The position numbers and the translations under genes were made by a program. Below the pieces are notes generated by a model. It did not search any database, was not told the DNA's origin, and was given only the letters and a program-made list of their open reading frames with translations. Positions 61,844 through 64,000 of a DNA stretch of 64,000 nucleotides are shown piece after piece. How positions within the stretch are numbered: the stretch's first letter is position 1; each line of letters starts with the position of its first letter. Origin of the DNA: Streptomyces sp. 846.5 (GTDB taxonomy: Bacteria > Actinomycetota > Actinomycetes > Streptomycetales > Streptomycetaceae); assembly GCF_004365705.1 (NCBI RefSeq), contig NZ_SOBN01000003.1:372001-436000 (forward strand), read 5' to 3'.

Positions 61844-62974
61844 ATGAACAAGACGCTGATCGTCACCAACGACTTCCCGCCCCGCCCCGGTGGGATCCAG
61901 ACGTTCGTGCACAACATGGCGGTGCGGATGCCGGCCGAGCAGATTGTGGTGTATGCCTCATCCTGGCGCGACGGCGCCGAGGTCGCCCGCTTCGACGCCG
62001 AGCAGCCGTTCCAGGTGGTCCGGGACCGGACCACGATGCTGCTCCCCACGCCCAGGGTCACCCGCCGGGCCGCCGAGATCCTCGCCGCCGAGGGCTGCGG
62101 CTCGGTCTGGTTCGGGGCCGCGGCGCCGCTCGGGCTGATGGCCCCCGCGCTGCGGAAGGCCGGCGCCGGGCGGCTGCTGGGGATGACCCACGGGCACGAG
62201 GCCGCCTGGGCCCAGCTCCCCGCCTCCCGGCAGCTGCTCCGGCGGATCGGCGCCGGCACGGACACCCTCACCTACCTCGGCGAGTACACCCGCTCGCGGA
62301 TCGCCGCCGCGGTCGGCCCGGAGGCGGCGGCGCGGATGCGCCAGGTCCCGCCGGGCGTGGACGAGAAGACCTTCCACCCGGACTCGGGCGGGGCCGAGGT
62401 GCGGGCCGCGCTGGGGCTGAGCTCGCGCCCGGTGGTGGTGTGCGTCTCCCGGCTGGTGCCGCGCAAGGGCCAGGACACGCTGATCAGGGTGCTGCCCGGG
62501 GTGCTGGCCGCCGAACCGGACACGGTGCTGCTGATCGTCGGCGACGGGCCCTACCGGGGCGATCTGGAGAAGCTGGCGGCCTCGGTCGGGGTCTCCGCCT
62601 CGGTGCGGTTCACCGGCGCCGTGCCCTGGTCCGAGCTCCCGGCCCACTACGGCGCCGGCGACGTCTACGCGATGCCCTGCCGGACCCGCCGCGGCGGTCT
62701 GGACGTGGAGGGGCTCGGCATCGTCTACCTGGAGGCGTCAGCGACCGGACTGCCGGTGGTCGCAGGGGACTCCGGCGGGGCGCCGGACGCGGTGCTGGAG
62801 GGGGAGACCGGCTACGTGGTCCCCGGGCGCGACCGGGAGGCCCTGACGGAACGTCTGGTGACGCTGCTTCAGGACCCGTCCCTGCGCGCCCGGATGGGCG
62901 AGCGGGGACGGGCCTGGGTGGAGCAGAACTGGCGCTGGGACCTGTTGGCCGGGCGGCTGGCCGCGCTGCTCTGA
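61844..62974 (+). CDS. GT4 glycosyltransferase (PimB'-like mannosyltransferase)
   Basis: The 376-residue cytoplasmic enzyme starts MNKTLIVTNDFPPRPGGIQTFVHNM, the GT4 acceptor-side signature. It carries VVVCVSRLVPRKGQDTLIR, GDGPYRGDLEKLA and the donor-site EGLGIVYLEASATGLPVVAG (EX7E). It closely resembles mycobacterial PimB', the second mannosyltransferase on phosphatidylinositol. ATG 61844 has GGAAAG about 9 bases ahead. It is divergent from the GT87 gene, suggesting a shared envelope glycolipid role. Confidence 0.9.
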   Translation: MNKTLIVTNDFPPRPGGIQTFVHNMAVRMPAEQIVVYASSWRDGAEVARFDAEQPFQVVRDRTTMLLPTPRVTRRAAEILAAEGCGSVWFGAAAPLGLMAPALRKAGAGRLLGMTHGHEAAWAQLPASRQLLRRIGAGTDTLTYLGEYTRSRIAAAVGPEAAARMRQVPPGVDEKTFHPDSGGAEVRAALGLSSRPVVVCVSRLVPRKGQDTLIRVLPGVLAAEPDTVLLIVGDGPYRGDLEKLAASVGVSASVRFTGAVPWSELPAHYGAGDVYAMPCRTRRGGLDVEGLGIVYLEASATGLPVVAGDSGGAPDAVLEGETGYVVPGRDREALTERLVTLLQDPSLRARMGERGRAWVEQNWRWDLLAGRLAALL

Positions 62975-63005
62975 CGAGCGGTCGGCCGAGCGGTCGGCCG
63001 TACGG

Positions 63006-64000
63006 TCAGCGGGCCGAGTAGAGGGCCTCGATCTCAGCGCCGAAGTCCTTGGCCACCACCGCGCGCTTGAGCTTCAGCGAGGGGGTGATGTGGCCCGACT
63101 CCTCGGTGAAGACGGTGTCGAGGATGTGGAACTTCTTCACCGCCTCGGCGTGCGAGACCGCGGCGTTGCCGTCGTCCACCGCGGCCTGGACCGCGGCCAG
63201 CAGGTCGGCGTCCTGGAGCAGGTCGGCGACCGAGGCCTCGTCGGGCTTGCCGTTGAGCTTCTTCCAGGTCGGGAAGAACTCCGGGTCGATGGTGATCAGG
63301 CAGGCGATGAAAGGCTTCCGGTCGCCGACCACCATGCACTCGCCGATCAGCGGATGGGCCCGGATCCGGTCCTCGATCACGGCGGGGGCGACGTTCTTGC
63401 CGCCGGCCGTGACGATGATCTCCTTCTTGCGTCCGGTGATGGTGAGGTAGCCGTCGTCGTCCAGCTCGCCGATGTCGCCGGTGGAGAACCAGCCGTCCTG
63501 CAGCGCCTCGGCGGTGGCCTCGGGGTTCTGCCAGTAGCCGGTGAAGATCTGCGGGCCCTTGAGCTGCACCTCGCCGTCGTCGGCGATCCGGATCGAGGAG
63601 CCGGGCAGCGGCTGGCCGACGCTGCCGATCCGCGGCTCGTCGTGCGGGTTGAAGGCGGTGGCGGCGCAGGACTCGGTGAGGCCGTAGCCCTCCAGCACAG
63701 TGAAGCCGATGCCCCGGTAGAAGTGGCCGAGCCGCTCGCCGAGCGGGGCCCCGCCGGAGATGGCGTGGGTGGCCCGGCCCCCCAGTGCGGCCCGGAGCTT
63801 GCTGTACACCAGCGCGTCGAACAGCTTGTGCCGCAGCTTCAGGCCCAGCGAGGCGCCTTCCGCGTCCAGCGCCCGGCTGTAGGCGATCGCGGTCTCGGCT
63901 GCGCGGTCGAAGATCTTGCCCTTGCCCTCGCTCTGCGCCTTGGCCCGGGCCGAGTTGTAGACCTTCTCGAAGACCCGGGGGACGCCCAGGATCAGGGTCG
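63006..64000 (-). CDS. Long-chain acyl-CoA synthetase (AMP-forming), C-terminal part
   Basis: The visible 331 residues are the C-terminal part of a FadD-type enzyme; the start lies beyond the window. Motifs are [14 protein letters not shown] (AMP-binding A5), [22 protein letters not shown] with the adenylate Asp, and the C-terminal Lys region [12 protein letters not shown]. It activates fatty acids to acyl-CoA with ATP. The sequence [20 protein letters not shown] at the window edge is typical of the FadD15 branch. It converges on the GT4 gene. Confidence 0.93.
   Translation of the reverse strand, partial: TLILGVPRVFEKVYNSARAKAQSEGKGKIFDRAAETAIAYSRALDAEGASLGLKLRHKLFDALVYSKLRAALGGRATHAISGGAPLGERLGHFYRGIGFTVLEGYGLTESCAATAFNPHDEPRIGSVGQPLPGSSIRIADDGEVQLKGPQIFTGYWQNPEATAEALQDGWFSTGDIGELDDDGYLTITGRKKEIIVTAGGKNVAPAVIEDRIRAHPLIGECMVVGDRKPFIACLITIDPEFFPTWKKLNGKPDEASVADLLQDADLLAAVQAAVDDGNAAVSHAEAVKKFHILDTVFTEESGHITPSLKLKRAVVAKDFGAEIEALYSAR

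Overview
The DNA is GC-rich, uses many GTG starts and places strong GGAGG-type ribosome sites ahead of genes. The gene content (type I glutamine synthetase next to an RDD protein, lipA/lipB, a two-lipoyl actinobacterial SucB, ctaCDF and ctaE-qcrCAB, an NsdA-like regulator, PspA-PspAA) points to a Streptomycetaceae chromosome, Streptomyces or a close relative. Most of the window is conserved core; only the first 4.4 kb looks accessory.

Layout. 1-4413: the end of a toxin-antitoxin-like pair (PIN protein), a complete IS66-type element (1078-2668, 8-bp target duplication, frameshifted transposase) and a second DDE-type IS (2906-4413, 6-bp target duplication) that ends 14 bp from the glnA stop. 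4428-9852: glnA with a four-half-site GlnR operator, RDD and DUF4191 membrane proteins, lipA and lipB. 9919-13573: aldo/keto reductase-TetR pair behind a 12-bp palindromic operator, then an NsdA-like regulator. 13691-21918: FAD oxidoreductase, TIGR01777 epimerase, DUF4240 protein, sucB-lpdA (2-oxoacid dehydrogenase E2/E3) and pepA. 22145-24698: cobU-cobT-cobS. 24814-29307: small proteins, a second aldo/keto reductase, a methyltransferase, DUF3043 and pspA-pspAA. 29369-39065: nadA, LtrA, Lrp regulator, PLP decarboxylase, GNAT protein, an ErpA-type Fe-S carrier behind an exact SigR-type promoter match, lipoprotein, PfkB kinase and a cysteine desulfurase-TusA fusion. 39397-48165: the respiratory supercomplex genes ctaC-ctaD-ctaF (+) and ctaE-qcrC-qcrA-qcrB (-), converging on an L,D-transpeptidase lipoprotein. 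48499-54910: degenerate receiver protein, trpD, a SAM-IV riboswitch with a class V aminotransferase, RAM-domain protein, rhomboid protease, zinc-ribbon protein and NYN nuclease. 55088-60360: three NlpC/P60 cell-wall hydrolases, the middle one behind a c-di-AMP riboswitch, and an HExxH protease. 60317-64000: two glycosyltransferases and a partial long-chain acyl-CoA synthetase.

How the genes fit together. LipB and LipA make the lipoyl cofactor carried by SucB and reoxidised by Lpd. CtaCDEF and QcrABC form the bcc-aa3 oxidase chain. NadA, ErpA and LipA are Fe-S dependent or Fe-S related, and the desulfurase-TusA protein and the SAM-riboswitch gene both belong to sulfur handling. The NlpC/P60 cluster, L,D-transpeptidase and GT87/GT4 enzymes concern the envelope. 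Five copies of one nested-palindrome repeat sit at 3' ends of genes along the window. No tRNA, rRNA or CRISPR array was seen.
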